A DNA stretch of 64,000 nt, from assembly GCA_026874595.1 (NCBI GenBank), contig CM049320.1, forward strand, positions 49,114,714 to 49,178,713, in the 5' to 3' direction. The stretch's first letter is position 1. Every line of letters starts with the position of its first letter. The translations under genes and the position numbers were made by a program. Shown piece by piece: positions 22,005-34,470 of the stretch. Source of the stretch: Sipunculus nudus. Its lineage: Eukaryota; Annelida; Sipuncula; Golfingiida; Sipunculidae. The notes beneath the pieces are model-generated. The model did not search any database and had not been told where the DNA came from. It worked only from the letters and a program-made list of their open reading frames with translations.

Positions 22005-23600
22005 GGCCACATTCTCAAAGGTTCATTATAGTATAATTCATGTTAAGGCCACGGTCTCATAGTGCCATTATAGTATAATTCATGTTAAGGCCACAGTCTC
22101 ATAGTGCCATTATAGTAAAATTCATGTTAAGGCCACAGTCTCATAGTGCCATTATAGTATAATTCATGTTAAGGCCACAGTCTCATAGTGCCATTATAGT
22201 ATAATTCATGTTAAGGCCACAGTCTCATAGTGCCATTATAGTATAATTCATGTTAAGGCCACACTCCCTTAGTGTCCTTATAGTATAATTCATGTTAAGG
22301 CCACAGTCTCATAGTGCCATTATAGTATAATTCATGTTAAGGCCACATTCTCATAGGTTCATTATAGTATAATTCATGTTAAGGCCACAGTCTCATAGGT
22401 TCATTATAGTATAATTCATGTTAAGGCCATAGTCTCATAGTGCCATTATAGTATTATTCATGTTAAGGCCATACTCCCTTAGTGTCATTATAGTATAATT
22501 CATTTTAAGGCCACATTCTCATAGGTTCATTATAGTATAATTCATGTTAAGGCCACAGTCTCATAGGTTCATTATAGTATAATTCATGTTAAGGCCACAG
22601 TCTCATAGTGCCATTATAGTATAATTCATGTTAAGGCCACAGTCTCATAGTGCCATTATAGTATTATTCATGTTAAGGCCATACTCCCTTAGTGTCATTA
22701 TAGTATAATTCATTTTAAGGCCACATTCTCATAGGTTCATTATAGTATAATTCATGTTAAGGCCACAGTCTCATAAGTTCATTATAGTATAATTCATGTT
22801 AAGGCCACAGTCTCATAGTGCCATTATAGTATAATTCATGTTAAGGCCACAGTTTCATAGTGCCATTATAGTATAATTCATGTTAAGGCCACAGTCACAT
22901 TTTATTATAGTACATCACATGTTAAGGCCACAGTCTCATAGTGCCATTATAGTAAAATTCATGTTAAGGCCACACTCCCTTAGTGTCATTATAGTATAAT
23001 TCATGTTAAGGCCATACTCCCTTAGTGTCATTATAGTATAATTCATGTTAAGGCCACAGTCTCATAGTGCCATTATAGTATAATTCATGTTAAGGCCACA
23101 CTGCCTTAGTGTCATTATAGTATAATTCATGTTAAGGCCACAGTCTCATAGTATCATTATAGTATAATTCATGTTAAGGCCACAGTCTCATAGTGTCCTT
23201 ATAGTATAATTCATGTTAAGGCCACAGTCTCATAGTGCCATTATAGTATAATTCATGTTAAGGCCACACCCCCTTAGTGTCATTATAGTATAATTCATGT
23301 TAAGGCCACAGTCTCATAGTGCCATTATAGTATAATTCATGTTAAGGCCACACTCCCTTAGTGTCATTATAGTATAATTCATGTTAAGGCCACAGTCTCA
23401 TAGTGTCATTATAGTATAATTCATGTTAAGGCCACAGTCTCATAGTGTCATTATAGTATAATTCATGTTAAGGCCACCGTCTCATAGTGTCCTTATAGAA
23501 TAATTCATTTTAAGGCCACAGTCACATTGTGTCATTATAGTACATCACATGTTAAGGCCACAGTCTCATCGTGTCATTACAGTTTAATTCATGATAAGTC
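22005..23600. repeat. Minisatellite array, 42-bp period
   Basis: About 38 head-to-tail copies of a 42-base unit beginning TTAAGGCCACAGTCTCATAG and ending ATAGTATAATTCATG. Variants differ mainly in the second quarter (AGTCTCATAGTGCC, ACTCCCTTAGTGTC, ATTCTCATAGGTTC). Blocks of variants repeat in order, for example 22337-22520 and 22522-22720, showing multi-unit duplication. Confidence 0.96.
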
Positions 23601-23735
23601 ACATATACGATGGTGCGACCAGCTCTGGCTGGCCGAAAGCCTTAATCTTAGTATTATGCATGCATTTTCTTTTTTGCTCAGATGAGTCATAGTTATGGTC
23701 CATTGTCCGTCGTCCGGCCGTTTGTTCATCCTATT

Positions 23736-23928
23736 CAGGGGCCGATTAAGGATTTATGAAAAGGAGGTGTCCAACCCAGGAGGACTAAAAACAAAACCTG
23801 ACAAAAGGTCCCGAAGTCCGGAAAAGAGGGGGTTCAGGCAGCAAAAATTGGTCTTAAATCCTTAAAAAATGTCAAAGCGGCTGAAAGGGGGCGGGGGGCG
23901 GCTCCGGAACCCTCTGTATCCTCTTCTG
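23736..23928 (+). mobile_element. MITE of the CAGGGGC family, copy 1
   Basis: Begins CAGGGGCCGATTAAGGATTT and ends GTATCCTCTTCTG; the ends form an imperfect CAG...CTG inverted repeat. The interior (AGGAGGTGTCCAA, AGGAGGACTAA, TTGGTCTTAAATCCTTAAAA) matches the copy at 42608-42817. No target duplication was found. Confidence 0.6.
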
Positions 23929-23929
23929 T

Positions 23930-25800
23930 CATCCATAAGACTACCATGTTTTGAAACCGTTAGGCCTACGAACCCAAAAATAATAAATATTTTTCAAAGT
24001 ATTTCCTATGTACATGCCATAAATTAGATCATTCTTGTGTAATATCTTGAAGTTATGGGCCCGACCATAATGCTAAATTAAAATGAGGGAAGATATTTAC
24101 TCACCTAACATAATGGTGTTTTTAAGCTAGAGACTTTTTTCAGGGATAAAACTTTATTTTAATGGAGATTCAATTGTGTAACAAAATTTAGATCTGAATT
24201 TTGTAATTTTCTAAGTTATTAGCATAAAAATAAATCAGCACCTTAAATTTGTCTCAATTTGACCATGTCGCTTTTTTTTCTTTCTGTGAGTATTGTTGAT
24301 TTAATTTTTCAAGACGTACACATAACTATACATCCTGTTAAAATTCAGCAAATTTAAAGAAATTTATTTGTGGTAAAACTATTAATACATTTGTATGCAT
24401 AATGTGGTGTTATCATACAAATTTAGGTATATCTAATGATGCAATTAAGAATAGTGAATCAACTTTTACATTCAGATATATGTTATATTGGAAATGTATA
24501 AATTATAAACTTGAAAAAAAATTGAGGATCAAATTCAAACATTTGTTCATTATTTTACTGCCTCAGCAAAATGGGAAATAAGGGATCAGCAATGAAAAAA
24601 ATTAGATATATTAAAAATATTAAGATCTAATTGAAACATCATATATTATTTTCTGCCTCAGTTGAACAGATAGAGTGAACAGCTTTGTTTGTCTACCAGT
24701 CTGTCTGTCCATTTTTAAATATTAAGTGATTCTGAATGAATTTTTTTCTCTGTAAGCACTGTTTAAGTTTCATGTCATCTATGTATATACAGAGATGTTG
24801 TAAATCTCATCATTCGACCCCCCTCGCAAGTACTTGCACCCGTGGACTGGGGATGCTTGTTATATTGCAACTGTATACATTTTATGAAATTAAAAAGAAA
24901 TAATTTTGTATTATAAATAGCAACTAATGAAACATATGTGTGCACTGCTGATCTGTAAACAGCTTATCAAAAAGCCAACCAACGATCATGTTAATAGAAC
25001 GGATGTTATGTTCAAAACTGCTCACATGCTCCAGTTTCAACCGTAGGAAACCCGTTGTCAGATCACAAAATATTATTTGCAACAATTTCTTTTTCATCAA
25101 TACAAACCAATCATATCAATCAACCATGGCTTGTATTACCTCTTCCTCTCAGACTTTATCTCCTTTTCATATTGATTAAGATTGTTACCTTGAGGTCAAC
25201 TTCAGCTAAGCAGAGTGATCCATGGGTCCCTAATTATAACCTCTATTTCAATCAAAAGGTGTAGTGTCGAACTGACCATAACAAGTATCACTACGACCAC
25301 ATGGCATATAACTTTATGACTTCAAAAACAGATATATCACGTAATATCTCAAAAAAAAGCACGCAAAATGTTTCTGTTAATATTTACAATGCCGCGTCAT
25401 GGATATGACACCACAAAATAGATCCACTGGTTTGGAAAAATATAAAGTATGTTTACCGACAAAAACATTATGTTGATTATATTTTGGATGGATGTTGTAT
25501 AAGCATATTCTATATTTGCTCCATTTATTTAATTAGTTTAAAGTACGATTCCTTGGCGAAATAGCTCGGCGAAAAAAGATGTTGATCGAAGGAATGTCTG
25601 CTGTGGTGTATTCTTGACATTCATTAATAAATCACATGTGTGGAGAATGACAGGGCATATTGTCTTGTGGCTCTAGCTCTTGTTATCTTTGACAACTGAC
25701 CTATCACAGAAAAGACACTTCTATATCAGAATCTGGTTTTAAACTTTACCCAAAAGGGGCACACGCATCAGGCTCATAACAAAAGTATTACTTAGTTGTC
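23930..25800. other. Intergenic, no recognised gene
   Basis: AT-rich sequence with no recognised coding motif. The short open frames at 24988-25264 overlap each other and lack domain signals. Confidence 0.45.
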
Positions 25801-25808
25801 TCTTTCAA

Positions 25809-26017
25809 GAGGGTATGCGTACATTCCCGTCCGTGTGTGTGTGTGTGTGTTTGTTCACAACATATGTCGCGCAATCACGAACAAAGTCCCATGAAATTTT
25901 CAGGGCACCTGAGGACGGTGTCAATGACGAGTTGAAAAGAACGGGTTACGGAGTACGCCACATTAAGGACCGCCTACATGACGGTCGACCTGCATTCCTG
26001 AGAATGTATATTTCTAG
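25809..26017 (+). mobile_element. Helitron-like non-autonomous repeat, copy 2
   Basis: Shares GGGTATGCGTACATTCCCGT, GTTTGTTCACAACATA and ATGAAATTTTCAGGG with copy 3, and the ending CTGCATTCCTGAGAATG plus CTAGT with copy 1. It includes a (GT)n run at 25834-25850. Confidence 0.5.
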
Positions 26018-26134
26018 TTATAGATAATTCATTCTCGTGATCGAAACGATACAAGATGGCATTGAGAAGGAGTATGCAGTAAATAATAAACATGGGTATT
26101 TTGCGACAGTAATAACATTGTGGAGCGTGCATGG

Positions 26135-26480
26135 TGGTGTAATGGCAAAGGTGCTGAACTTCTGATCAAGTACGCTCTTTACACAGTGCTTTACCTATAA
26201 TCCTCGGGAGCGTTGTGATCAAGCAGTTATGGGTTCGAATCCCGTGTCCTCTCACTTCTTCGCAAGGACCCTTAAGTATGGTCTCAGCCACAAATGTTCT
26301 TATGTCTACCTAGCACTGCAAACGGTACCAGATTAAGAGCCATCTGCGTATGGCGGGCCCTAGCGACCTCAAAACCGTATGTGGGCTCTGCAGCGTCCCC
26401 AGGGAACTACAACCGGGAAATTAATTTGTAAAGTCTTCTGTGCCAGTTACTGGAAGGGGACTAAAAACCTACAACTTGAA
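26135..26480 (+). mobile_element. tRNA-derived SINE
   Basis: A 5' region with an A-box-like TGGTGTAATGGCAAAGGTGC and a B box GGGTTCGAATCCCGTG, followed by a non-tRNA body of about 240 bases. The boxes are about 75 bases apart, more than in a tRNA (about 30-40), suggesting an insertion in the head. It is not a functional tRNA gene because no acceptor stem can be folded. Confidence 0.65.
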
Positions 26481-26924
26481 CTTTTTTAATTACATCAAGA
26501 CAAATCTCCCTGGTTATGTATAAATTTCATTCAGGTAAACTCAGAAACTAGAACCTGATTTATTTATTTATTTATTTATTTATAATACATATTTAACCAG
26601 GATAGCCTATTCAGCAAAAGCTGTTTTTCAATAGGGTCCTGGTCTAGATGATATAGATAAGTACACAGATAAAAAAGCAAATATGAAAGAACTGAAACTA
26701 AAATACATGCATACATAAAAAACAGTTATACATACATGGTTTAAAATGATCATAGAAAAAAATCTTCTTAAATGATATACACGAATATTGAGTAAATAAA
26801 TTTAAATAAGAGGCCTGACTAAAAATTAAAACATGTAAGATCGTGATTTCACAATAAATATATTACATAATGACACAGTAATATAGGTAATGAATACAAA
26901 GACGAAAAGGCACCTGTGAACAAG

Positions 26925-29879
26925 CTATGAAAAATTATATGGCATAAATTGCTTGTACAATGATTTAAACTGGCAGAGACTGGTTGCAGATTTGACACTT
27001 ACAGGTAAAGAATTCCAGTGGATGGGACCAGCATATGCAAGATTTGCTTTGAAGGATTCTCTGTTTGGTTTAGGTAATGATAAATTGAAGCCCTGAGAAA
27101 AACGAGTATTATATGCACTATTAACACGGTTGAACGTATGCGTAAGAAAGGGAGGGACATTACCAGACAAACATTTAAAGACCATTAAAGAAACAAAATA
27201 TTGGTATCTCTGTTTAACATTCATCCAACCCAATGTTGCAATCAATGATGTAGAGGATATATTGGTATCATAAGTTTTAGTAACGATTCTAGCAGCTCTA
27301 TTTTGAAGTTTTTGGAGTTGCAATAAATACGTTTTGGAGGAATTACCCCAGACAGATATACAATAATCAATGTGACTCTGAATTAAGGCATTGTAAAGTG
27401 TGTTTAAGCTAAAGACATCTAAGGTTTTACTTAATCTGAAAAGGAGACCTAGTTTTGATACTATTTTGTCGCACACCAGTTGAATATGTTTTTTCCATGT
27501 AAGACCAGCGTCGATGATAACACCTAAAAGCTTTGTGTGTTCAACCGGCATCACTGTAATGTTATCCATGGAAATGTTCAGTTGATTTCCATTGGTTTTA
27601 GACTTGGGGCCAAATAGTATGAATGATGATTTTTGGGGATTTATACTCAGTCGATTCTTTCTAAACCATTTAAGTGCAATTTCGAGATTTACTTGTAATG
27701 ACTCTATAGCTTTAGCGGCTGAATTCGCTGAAGAATAAATTGAAATATCATCAGCATAAATGACGCATTTCTCACTGAGGAACATTGGAAGATCATTTAG
27801 ATAAAAAAGGAAAAATATAGGTCCAAGGACAGTGCCCTGTGGGGTACCTATGTCCAAGGTGCGTGGTTCTGAAAGCAATCCATTAGAATAAACCACTTGC
27901 TTACGATTAGACAGGTAGTTTTCGAACCACATAAGCGGTACACCTTTTATGCCATAGTCGCTCATTTTTGTAAGTAAGACAGTATGATCAAGGCTATCAA
28001 AACCTTTTTTTACATCGAGGAAACATGCGGCGGTAACATTATTGTTATTAAGACTGATTAAGCATTCGTCAATTATGCTGTGCAAGGCAAATGAAGTTGA
28101 ACGATTAGGAAGATAAGCGAATTGTTTATCCGAAAACAGATTATTACTTTCAAAAAACGTAATGAGGCGCGATTTAACGAATTGTTCTATTATTTTTGGC
28201 ACATGGCCTATAACTGAGATCGGTCGGTAGTTATTTGGATCATCCTTACATCCAGATCCTTTGTATATAGGAGTGATCCTAGCGGTCTTCCAATCTGCTG
28301 GAAACTCGCCGGTTTGAAGTGAGATGTTAAATATGTGGGCTAATGGAGCTGAAATATAAGGTGCGGCTATCTTAAGGAAAAATCCTGACATTCCCAGTAT
28401 ATCTTCTTTCATACTGGAGTTTACTTTCAACAACTGTGATAAAACAAATTGACTCGAAACTGAATTAAAATCAAAAGATTCCAAATTCGGGTTACCAATA
28501 TGATCGCAGGTAAATATTGTTTTCGGAAATTTATCGTTAATATTTTTTCCAACAGAAGTAAAGTAATGGTTAAATTTATCAGGGTCAATCTTTCCGCTTT
28601 CTTTATTCGAGGAGGTTTTCGAAGGCAGTATGTGTTTTAAAGCTTTCCACACACAACCAGGGTTGGAGCCATTTTTTTGTATCAGCGTGGCATAATACTG
28701 TCTACGAGTGGATCTGATAAGATTTGTAACATAATTTCGCTGATGTCGGTACGCAGACCAGTCATTACTGTGATTTGTTCTTAATGCGTTCCGATGTGCA
28801 TAATCACGCAAGTGAATCTCATTAAGTAAATCATTATTGAACCATTTATTTTCGCGAGCTTTGGTGCGACGTCGAATAAAAGGCGCGTTGTTATTAGAAA
28901 TTCTCAGAAATTCATAGCGCCACATTTCCCAGGCTAAGTTTACATCAGAAAGTTGCATAATTCTTGAAAAAAAATTGGATTTCGATAATTCATCGATAAA
29001 TTTGTATTCATTGAATTTACGAAGGGTACGGTAATATCCGGATTTTGTAACTGTGACCCTAGGTGGTCTATTCAAAACGGTAGTCACAAGAAAATGATCA
29101 CTTATACATAAAGGATGAACTTTCACATTTGAATGCATGCTAGGATGTGAAGAAAATATCAAGTCGATCATTGTAGAGGTGAGCTGAGTAATACGAGTAG
29201 GCTCTGTTACAAGTTGTTTAAGACCTAAGATTTTTTCGAGCAAGTCCAGTTTACTAGCAATATAAGTTTCAGAGCGTAAGCAGTCTACATTGAAATCGCC
29301 AAGTAATACAACATGTTTGAATGAGTTAAGGGCTGAAGCAAGTAAATCGAGTAATTCATCAATGTAACTGGAACTGGAATTAGGCGGTCTATATATAGAA
29401 CCGATTAAGACCGGTTTTCTCCCCAAAATTATTTTAACCCATACACATTCAACGACATTTGAGTTTAAAGTGACCAACTCCGGTTTTAACGACGATAACA
29501 CATACGTGAGAACTCCTCCGCCATGCCGATTCCTGTCTGATCTAAAAATCGTATAATCATCAATTTGTATCTCTGAATCAAAAACGTGGTTATCTAACCA
29601 TGATTCTGTTAATGATAAAACATGAGGGTTTAAACTAGAACACAAGAGGCGAATCTCCTCTATTTTGGGTAGCAAACTACGAACGTTAAGATGACCTAAT
29701 ATGGTACCCTGGTTAGCTAGTCGATATCGCTTAAAATCAGAATATATACTTGGGTTTTGAGACAAAATAGAAGGAAGAGAGGGTGGAATTTCATTATCGG
29801 GTGTAATTGGTTTGGTGCTAGGTAATGCTTGATAAGTGAGAGCTTGTTTGTTCTGTAATACTAACGTTAGGACTTATAA
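26925..29879 (-). CDS. LINE ORF2: endonuclease and reverse transcriptase
   Basis: One uninterrupted frame; 946 codons from the TTG at 29765 and open further back to a TAA near 29879, with no ATG in the N-terminal part. The endonuclease domain (about residues 20-240) shows ILGHLNVRSLLPKI, LSLTESWLD, VVLLGDFNVDCL and LCISDHFLVT. The reverse transcriptase (about 470-730) shows ITPIYKGSGCKDDPNNYRPI, CFLDVKKGFDSLDH (first catalytic aspartate), GTPQGTVLGPIFFLFYLNDL and VIYADDISIY (YADD). A C-terminal region with WGNSSKTYLLQLQKLQNRAA follows. All visible catalytic motifs are present. The protein would reverse-transcribe its own RNA at nicked chromosomal DNA. The missing ATG means a lost start or non-AUG initiation. 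Confidence 0.92.
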
Positions 29880-29927
29880 CCTGATCAGAGTACACATCCA
29901 CTGAATTCCTTAGTAAATAATCATCTG

Positions 29928-30893
29928 TTATATGGATGTTTTTGTTTGATCTCCGTGAAAATTTTGAGATTCCATTAGGCTGTCTTCACTAGTGTACATC
30001 GATTTTTGAAAATATCGAACGCTAGAGGCAATTTGTCCGGTCATTGCAATTGTGCCGAATTTACTAAAATGTATACCATCATATCGATAGTAAGACCTTT
30101 TCAAAGGTGGTGAGCAGTCACAAAATATGATATTCTCAAGGGATTCACATCTCTTTCTCAGTTCATTGTTTATAATGGTAATTTTTCTATTTACAATGCT
30201 GTCATGTAAATATTTAGGGATTGACAAACTGACAATTTTACAGTTGGTGCTGCTTCTAGTGTTTTGCAGCATGTCAGTGTATTTGTTAACAAAGGTTAGG
30301 GTGTCATCACGATAAACGTTGTTTGTGCCTACTTGAACCACTAAACAATCATCATTTGACAAATCTTTTGCAGTTTTTGGTAGTTTGGACAAAGCATCAT
30401 CAAGTGTGAGCCCACTAGTACTTAACACAGAAATTTTCTTGTCACATAAATGGTTAGCCACACTGGAATAGGAGTCTCTCACTAAGGAATCACCAAATAT
30501 TAAGACACGACTTTTTGTTTGAATATCAATAAGTCCATTTGTATTGACATAAGCGGAAGTACTTGACTCTGCTGAGCTTTGTAGACCAAGGTCTTCTGTA
30601 GGTGTTGCTTTGTTAGTGTCACCATTTTTTTGTTTCTCTGCGTGATAAGGTACAGGGAAGGTCTCGTTCAAAGATGGCCAGTCGTCACAAGAAGTGTTCG
30701 CTCTATTAGCAGAAGAATTATCACGTTTTCTGATAGTCCCAGTAGAGTGACGTCTTGAGTGGGATGAATCAACTTCAGACCAGGCTCGTTTGTTTGATGA
30801 ATCCTGCAGAGTTGTCGACATGTTAGGTCTCTCACTGGAGGTTTTGGATATACTATGGTTCAATTCTGCACATTTACAGGATTTGTCAGACAA
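29928..30893 (-). CDS. LINE ORF1 with SGNH/GDSL hydrolase domain
   Basis: About 321 residues from a TTG at 30893; the first ATG in frame is at residue 25. The N-terminal third is polar and serine-rich. From about residue 128 there is an SGNH esterase-like fold: VLIFGDSLVRD (block I serine), VVQVGTNNVYRDD (block III GxN) and YDGIHFSKFG (block V Asp and His). Such esterase ORF1 proteins are known from CR1/L2-group LINEs. The frame ends in TSI-stop, but the next frame stays open for about 35 codons beyond, so a single-base indel in the CAAAAAC run near 29940 may have shortened it. ORF1 and ORF2 share a frame but are separated by three TAA codons. Confidence 0.88.
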   Translation of the reverse strand: MSDKSCKCAELNHSISKTSSERPNMSTTLQDSSNKRAWSEVDSSHSRRHSTGTIRKRDNSSANRANTSCDDWPSLNETFPVPYHAEKQKNGDTNKATPTEDLGLQSSAESSTSAYVNTNGLIDIQTKSRVLIFGDSLVRDSYSSVANHLCDKKISVLSTSGLTLDDALSKLPKTAKDLSNDDCLVVQVGTNNVYRDDTLTFVNKYTDMLQNTRSSTNCKIVSLSIPKYLHDSIVNRKITIINNELRKRCESLENIIFCDCSPPLKRSYYRYDGIHFSKFGTIAMTGQIASSVRYFQKSMYTSEDSLMESQNFHGDQTKTSI

Positions 30894-30959
30894 TTCTCGG
30901 AGGAGTTTTTCAGTAGCTGACTGTACTTTAAGACATTCTTGTAATTCTTCTTAAAGAAT

Positions 30960-31975
30960 ATTTAGCTTTTATATCGTGGCTAACAATTCCTTGTAACGAG
31001 AATAATATACATGTACATTGAATTAAAATCAATTTAAATGAATGATTTGAAAATATACATTCCCGGCATTTTAAATTGGTTGATTCCATTATATGTATAG
31101 AGTGTCACAAAATATCTAAGCAATGGTTGCAGCAATGAGCACAAATTTTAACAGACACATTGATCATGCGACGACTGGTCGATCCACTTATGCTGCGGGT
31201 GGTAAAATCTCTGTTCTGTTCCGTTCTACATACGGTATATCACTATACTCTCGTGTGCAGAGGTCGAATTCATTGAATGTGTGTTGCATTGTACCAAAAA
31301 TTAATCGTATCCCCATTTTTTTTCAATGATTACATTAAGTAAATAGAGTCCTTAGCGTATGTAAGCTCATACAGTGTGGATGATCAGCTATGACAGTGCT
31401 AATGACTTTCTGGCTGAAACACGCCAGTCTGTATAATGGGTTTCCGGCTATGCCAGCCAGTGGTATTTTCCCTCCATTTACACGGGAACCTGCATTGGCG
31501 ATATCCAAAATTATAATAAACTAAACCAGAAAGATAAATATTCATTAAATGGTTTATAAAAGACTTTATTTACAAAATAATGATCAGCTTTTCAATTCTT
31601 ATTTTCGGTGTTATGGTAAGCTTTTCTGGTCTTATTTACAGTGTACTAATCAATAGTGTAGTTAGCATTAACAGTACCCAGACGAGCACCTGATTACAGT
31701 GTATATATTCGATTCACAGTTCGCTGAACACATCATTACAGTTTACATTGGTAAGATTATCACGGCAGGTTAACAATTTATTAAATACAAACACAAACGA
31801 GCAAAATAATTATATGTAGGTTAGAGGTCCAAATTATATTTGACAGTGTGGATACTCTTTATAGGTAAAATTTAGTCATATATAGTTATAGTTTATTAGA
31901 TAATTTTGACCGCCCATACGTACAATGTAATACTCGACAGCGGTTTAGAAATCAAGAATACATACGTAAAATGAC
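30960..31975. other. Intergenic, no recognised feature
   Basis: AT-rich sequence between LINE insertions. The short frame at 31123-31329 has no recognised motif. Confidence 0.45.
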
Positions 31976-31979
31976 AAAC

Positions 31980-32562
31980 AAAACCTTAAACCAATGATAA
32001 ATTTATCACATTACATGCAAGATACAGAGCATTAAAAATCATTCACATAAGGTATAAAAAGAGAATGACAAATAAAAAATATGCATATAAAATTAGCTAA
32101 ACACTCGCCTAAATTAATAGGTTTTTAACCTCTTTTTAAAAATGGCAATAGAGCCAGCTGTTTTTATGGCTTCGGGCAGTCCATTCCAAACAGTTGGTGC
32201 TGTATACGTAAAAGCACGCGTACCGTAAGTTCTCATACTCATGGTTACATTAAAGATCATACCCAAATCACGCTCTTTGTGTACCGCTTTTATTGAGATA
32301 ATACCTACGTTTATTTCACTCAAAGGAAGTTAACTTAGCTGTTGCCTACTTCCAAAGAGTATAATTTCTGTGTTATTGTCATGTATTTTTTTAATGTATG
32401 TTGTAGCATCCACTCCCTTACTGCACTAACACAGGATATCATTTCCCCGAATGCTTTGATCTCATCATCACTTTTGGGCTCAAGTGATAAATATAACTGA
32501 TTGACATCTGCAAAACCACGAATATCTGGCAAGTTAATTTGAATAAGGTCATATATAGGGAA
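31980..32562 (-). mobile_element. Older LINE, 3' half (interrupted by insertion at 32562/32563)
   Basis: On the minus strand from the junction, the sequence reads LIQINLPDIRGFADVNQLYLSL (YADD box region, second position mutated), EMISCVSAVREWMLQ, then after an internal deletion RAFTYTAPTVWNGLPEAIKT and FKKRLKTY, the usual C-terminus of CR1/L2/Rex-type LINEs, with a stop at 32114. It continues the fragment at 34901-35230. Frameshifts make it inactive. Confidence 0.82.
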
Positions 32563-34470
32563 GATAAATATGACGATCTGATCCACTTAATGCATGAACG
32601 GGATGCTGCACATGAACTTGCATGTAAATACAATGATCCCTACCTCATGACGGTATACCGCTCCTTACGTCATCAAGTAACTATATTTACTCCCAACGCT
32701 AAACGTGAATTCTTCTTTAATAAAATTGCAGACGCAAAAGGTAACCAAAAACAAATGTGGAAAGTAATACGCTTTGCCCTCAATAAAAACAATTCTAGCT
32801 CTTCTTACACAATAACGGCATCACAATTCAACGAGTATTTAGTTGACATTGGTCCTAATCTTGCATCTAAATTTAAGAATTCATCTGAAAATCACATTCC
32901 GGAGCTTAAATCACAAAATTGCATATTTAAATTTTCTTCTATCCAAGAAAATGAAATATTATAGCAACATAAAAGTTCTTTTAATATAGATATTTTAGGC
33001 GTAGATGTATTTGTTAAGACTAGCTGCAGAAGAGCTCACGCCTTACATATGCACCATAGTTAACATGAGTTTAGAGGAAAGTTTAGTTCCGACAGATTCA
33101 AAACAGGCAAAAGTTACGCCAATTTATAAAGGGAAAGGCCCTGCGGATGATCTATGCCATTATCGCCCGATTTCTGTAATTTCACATATGGCTAAAATAA
33201 TGGAAAAAGTGATTCAAGAGCTGTTATATTCATTTATTCATGATAACAAACTTTTCGGTCCATCACAATCGACATTCATAAAACAACACTCAACCATTAC
33301 GTCACTACTTAGCAGTTCATCTGATTGGGTTAAACCATGCGACAAAGGACATATAACAGTAGTTTGCTTTCTAGATATTTGTAAATGTTTTCATTCAATA
33401 TGTCACACTAGGCTAATTGACAAGCTTTATAAATATGGAATACGGAATCGAGAATTAGAGTGGTTTAAATCGTATTTAAGTAATCGGACTCAAGCTACTA
33501 AATATAATGGATCAATTTCTGACTGTTCGCAGATTTCTAAGGGAGACCCTCAAGGTTCTGTCCTCGGACCACTTTTATTCTTAATTTATCTTAATGATGT
33601 TTGTAACATACCAACATTTAGTAACATTACCCAATATGCTGATGATACATGCTTATATGTTTCTGGTCCCACTATTGAGTCCGTCACACAGAAAATTCAA
33701 GTTGATATTAATAGAATATCTGAATGGTTTCGAGTGAATAAACTCACGATAAATACAGAAAAATCCTACCTAATGGTCATTGGAAGTAGACAAAAATTAT
33801 CAAAAATTACATCATCATATCTACCATTTTGTTAAATGATACAGTCCTACGGTATACAGATAAGGCTCAATATCTCGGATTAACACTTGACAGTTGTCTT
33901 ACATGGAGAGCACATATCAATGAACTTGCTTCCAAATTAAAACCTAAACTAGGCGCTCTCGCTCGTCTGAGCAAACTTTTACCTTCACAGGAACTCTTTC
34001 ATATTTATATGACCACTTTACAACCCTATATTGATTACGGTTTAATCATTTGGGGCCATCAAAGCCAAACTAATATGAACGTTGTCCAGAAAAATTTTAG
34101 AATAGGGCTGCACGTATAATTTCTGGGAAATATGATAAGAATACAGCTAGTTCAACATTGATATCAGCCTTAAAATGGCAAAACATCAATCAACGATTAT
34201 TGTACCTCTCTAATATATTCATGTTTAAATACCTTAATGGCCTAGCACCTTGTTATCTTAATTATCTATCAGAAACCCGATCTGAAATACACTCTTATAA
34301 CACGAGATATACTTGTCAAGTGAAAGTACCCACAGTTAGAACTGAATTGATGCGAACATCTTTTATTTATCAGGGACCGAAATTATGAAATTTGTTACCA
34401 TAAGCTCTTCGTAAGATAGATAATTTAGATAAGTTCAAAAAAAGATCTTAAGCAATATTCTCGAAACTCT
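32563..34470 (+). pseudogene. LINE ORF2 remnant (reverse transcriptase)
   Basis: Pieces: a linker (DLIHLMHERDAAHELACKYN), then VTPIYKGKGPADDLCHYRPI, VCFLDICKCFHSICHTRLID (catalytic aspartate kept), GDPQGSVLGPLLFLIYLND, TQYADDTCLYV (YADD kept), ISEWFRVNKLTINTEKS; a frameshift at about 33830; YLGLTLDSCLTWRAHI to QNMNVVQKN; another frameshift near 34120; then SALKWQNINQRLLYLSN to the C-terminus. Few lesions suggest a fairly recent insertion, but it cannot make a full protein. Confidence 0.87.

Larger units (their letters stand above)
26560..30953 (-). mobile_element. CR1/L2-group LINE, nearly intact
   Basis: Minus-strand element with ORF1 (SGNH hydrolase) then ORF2 (endonuclease plus reverse transcriptase), a 3' UTR, a stem-loop, and a tail of about six TAAA units (plus-strand 26562-26585). 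The last 3' UTR bases fold with CCAGGA...TCCTGG enclosing CCTATT...AATAGG and CAGC-tttt-GCTG, a typical 3' recognition hairpin. ORF1 is open from about 30955 without an ATG at its start, so the 5' end is probably truncated. No target duplication was identified. Confidence 0.9.

Noticed and set aside
22005-23600. CRISPR array
   Set aside because: The 42-bp units are contiguous with no unique spacers, and the DNA is eukaryotic.
26135-26240. tRNA gene
   Set aside because: A and B boxes are present but too far apart and no cloverleaf forms; it fits a SINE head.
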